From the NCBI GenBank assembly GCA_035527845.1, contig DATKZT010000095.1:8141-72140 (forward strand): 64,000 nt of DNA. Direction: 5' to 3'. This document shows, in pieces, positions 62,839 through 64,000 of this stretch (the stretch's first letter is position 1; every line of letters begins with the position of its first letter). Under the pieces are notes generated by a model. That model searched no databases. It was not told the origin of the DNA and was given only the letters and a program-made list of their open reading frames with translations. This DNA is from JAUWKC01 sp035527845. Its GTDB lineage: Bacteria; Planctomycetota; Phycisphaerae; Sedimentisphaerales; Anaerobacaceae. The translations under genes were made by a program, and so were the position numbers.

Positions 62839-63636
62839 ATGATGCTAGGGAGAATGATGCTAGGGCCTATGGGTGTGATCTTTCTAATTCTGCTCCCATT
62901 TGTTTTGGTGGGCATGATCCTCATACTGAGGTTTGCTTTCAAGCTGAAGTGGGTGACGGCGATCTGCTTGTCCATTCTGGCGGCGACACTCCTTCCTGTG
63001 ATAGGGAGTGTGTTTGGGGGGGTGCGCCCAGGCATTGTTTTCTTACCGGTTGCAGGGATCTGCGTGGTTGCATTGCTTATCCAGTTCTTTCGCTGGCTTG
63101 CGAGCGGTGATGATAACACGCGGGTGAACGCCGCCGAGCGAGACAGAATCCTGAAGATGGTTGAGCAGGGCAAGATTACTAGCGAAGAAAGTAATGAACT
63201 GCTCGATGCTCTGGGCAGGGCAAACGCGCTGCGAGGTCAGGATCGGTTCTCGCCGGCGGATATTACAATGCTGGTCGGTGTTGCTCTGGTTGTGCTCGGC
63301 TTTTTCCTGCCGTGGGCATACGTGCGCATCGAGGTTCCATCCCTTTTTGGTTCACGCGCTTCGGCATATCAGGCAGGGTATCACGTTGGGGCTATTGGCT
63401 GGGCGGTTTTCATTATAGCCATTCTATCGGCGGTGCCTGTGTTCATTACGCCGCGGGAGCATCTCTACAAGGTCTCAATGCTGCAAATATTCCTTACCCT
63501 TATAGGGACGGTGTTGGTTATCAGCCTGCTGATACAGGCGGGGGACAACCTGGGTGCGGGTCTGGTCATTTGTCTGGCGGGATTCATCGTTGGAATTATT
63601 GGCTCGGCGGCAAAACTCAAGAAACTGGCGGGCTAA
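62839..63636 (+). CDS. Membrane protein paired with DUF2089 gene
   Basis: A 265-residue protein with about eight hydrophobic helices (12-32, 38-60, 62-85, 145-160, 188-205, 213-238 and 240-258 are clearest). The cytosolic loop at about 98-130 contains R-D-R-I-L-K-M-V-E-Q-G-K-I-T-S-E-E-S, a SHOCT-like short helical hairpin resembling the C-terminal hairpin of the DUF2089 partner. The resemblance suggests both proteins interact through the same kind of helix pair. Tandem ATGs at 62839 and 62842 follow AAGGAGAGAG. No transport or catalytic motif is seen. Confidence 0.8.
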   Translation: MMLGRMMLGPMGVIFLILLPFVLVGMILILRFAFKLKWVTAICLSILAATLLPVIGSVFGGVRPGIVFLPVAGICVVALLIQFFRWLASGDDNTRVNAAERDRILKMVEQGKITSEESNELLDALGRANALRGQDRFSPADITMLVGVALVVLGFFLPWAYVRIEVPSLFGSRASAYQAGYHVGAIGWAVFIIAILSAVPVFITPREHLYKVSMLQIFLTLIGTVLVISLLIQAGDNLGAGLVICLAGFIVGIIGSAAKLKKLAG

Positions 63637-63668
63637 TCAGGCGGTTTTTTTCTTGTCTTTTGTTTTGC

Positions 63669-63764
63669 GGCGCGGAAATCAGTTCCACCGAAATGGCCTT
63701 ATTCGAGCTGCTCCGAACCGCCGACCATCCCAAATTCAAGCAGATCGCAAAACTGATGAAGTAA
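63669..63764 (+). pseudogene. Detached 3'-end fragment of an isochorismatase-family gene
   Basis: The last 31 codons plus stop of a gene like that at 61758-62297: it reads I-S-S-T-E-M-A-L-F-E-L-L-R-T-A-D and continues to K-Q-I-A-K-L-M-K and TAA. Over the last 90 bases 79 match the intact gene and most differences are at third codon positions. Similarity stops abruptly upstream of 63669. No start or catalytic residues remain. Confidence 0.8.
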
Positions 63765-63859
63765 TATTCTCCACTGCCACCGCCTGTCAAGCAGAATGAT
63801 GGCGAGAAGCGGTGTTGCGCGGGATTTTTGGGGTATGTTCGGGCTGTTGGTATGCATGT

Positions 63860-64000
63860 GATTTTCGAAGAGGGGGTGGACGAGCCGAAGTAACCTTCCT
63901 TGGCCGTGCGTTCCTGATATCGCAGTCTGGCCTTAAGCCGAACATTCTCTTCTTCCAGCTCATTAATCTTTTGCTGTTTGCTAAGGCAGTCTTTGCAGTA
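63860..64000 (-). pseudogene. IS66-like transposase fragment, runs off the right edge
   Basis: Read on the minus strand from the right edge, the frame gives C-K-D-C-L-S-K-Q-Q-K-I-N-E-L-E-E-E-N, then R-L-R-Y-Q-E-R-T-A-K-E-G-Y-F-G-S-S-T-P-S-S-K-I. This is the leucine-zipper and G-S-S-T-P-S-S-K block found near the N-terminus of IS66-type (TnpC-like) transposases. After 63860 the expected basic linker does not continue in frame, and by 63765 the sequence has become the isochorismatase remnant, so the catalytic DDE part is missing here. The 5' end lies beyond 64000. An inactive mobile-element remnant is the likely status. Confidence 0.6.

Noticed and set aside
1..64000. tRNA, rRNA and CRISPR arrays
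   Set aside because: Looked for cloverleaf ends, 16S/23S-like blocks and regularly spaced repeats; none were found. The only regular short array (18347-18416) has no spacers.

Overview
The window looks like part of a GC-moderate chromosome of a free-living Planctomycetes bacterium, most likely class Phycisphaerae (Sedimentisphaerales-like). The reasons are family-level, not a database match: very large secreted proteins with LamG lectin-like domains and degenerate dockerin-type repeats of the form D-x-D-G-x-V-x-x-x-D-x-A-x-x-x-x-x-W-L, several ECF sigma factors (one with a long C-terminal membrane extension), a BlaI/M56 pair, RHS remnants and an otsAB fusion. No rRNA, tRNA or CRISPR array was found.

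Layout. 1-7.3 kb holds housekeeping and envelope genes: a YkgJ-type Cys-cluster protein (cut by the left edge), an alpha/beta hydrolase, nadE overlapping ispG, a membrane protein, a PIN-TRAM protein and a secreted five-bladed-propeller glycosidase-like protein. 7.4-13 kb holds a small hypothetical gene and a BlaI repressor plus giant M56 sensor operon with a twin-palindrome operator, followed by an eroded WD40 stretch. 13.1-18.1 kb is a trehalose locus (otsAB fusion overlapping a treT-like gene, with a divergent GT4). 18.1-18.75 kb is repeat DNA. 18.75-23.1 kb is a coupled secreted pair, the second gene being a matrixin/beta-helix/dockerin protein. 23.1-29.3 kb is an ECF sigma/redoxin-like module next to dapA and pdxJ, then ArfB-like, YgjP-like and cyclophilin-like genes. 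29.4-33.2 kb is a Cys-rich membrane protein and an RHS locus with a displaced RHS core fragment. 33.2-38.6 kb is pgsA, ribBA, a lipoprotein and a composite sialidase-like protein.

39-59.8 kb is the most unusual part: four tandem paralogous genes of 1221-1681 codons encoding secreted proteins. They have variable N-termini but a nearly constant C-terminal cassette that ends in E-Q-L-W-P-P. Each has its own promoter, a 310-490 nt leader and a closing GC hairpin. Leaders alternate in type (A, B, A, B). They carry strong ribosome-binding-site-like blocks followed by short upstream ORFs, conserved hairpins and, between the two type A copies, a compensatory base change. I read these leaders as a candidate cis-regulatory RNA/leader-peptide system.

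60-64 kb holds an ECF sigma/anti-sigma pair, an isochorismatase-family hydrolase, a DUF2089 gene with a membrane partner, and an IS66-like transposase fragment.

A second cross-cutting observation: two short gene modules (23.2-26.1 kb and 62.4-63.6 kb) are each flanked by an intact gene and a detached copy of that gene's 3' end (dapA, and the isochorismatase-family gene). This resembles 3'-end-targeted insertion or segmental duplication followed by truncation.
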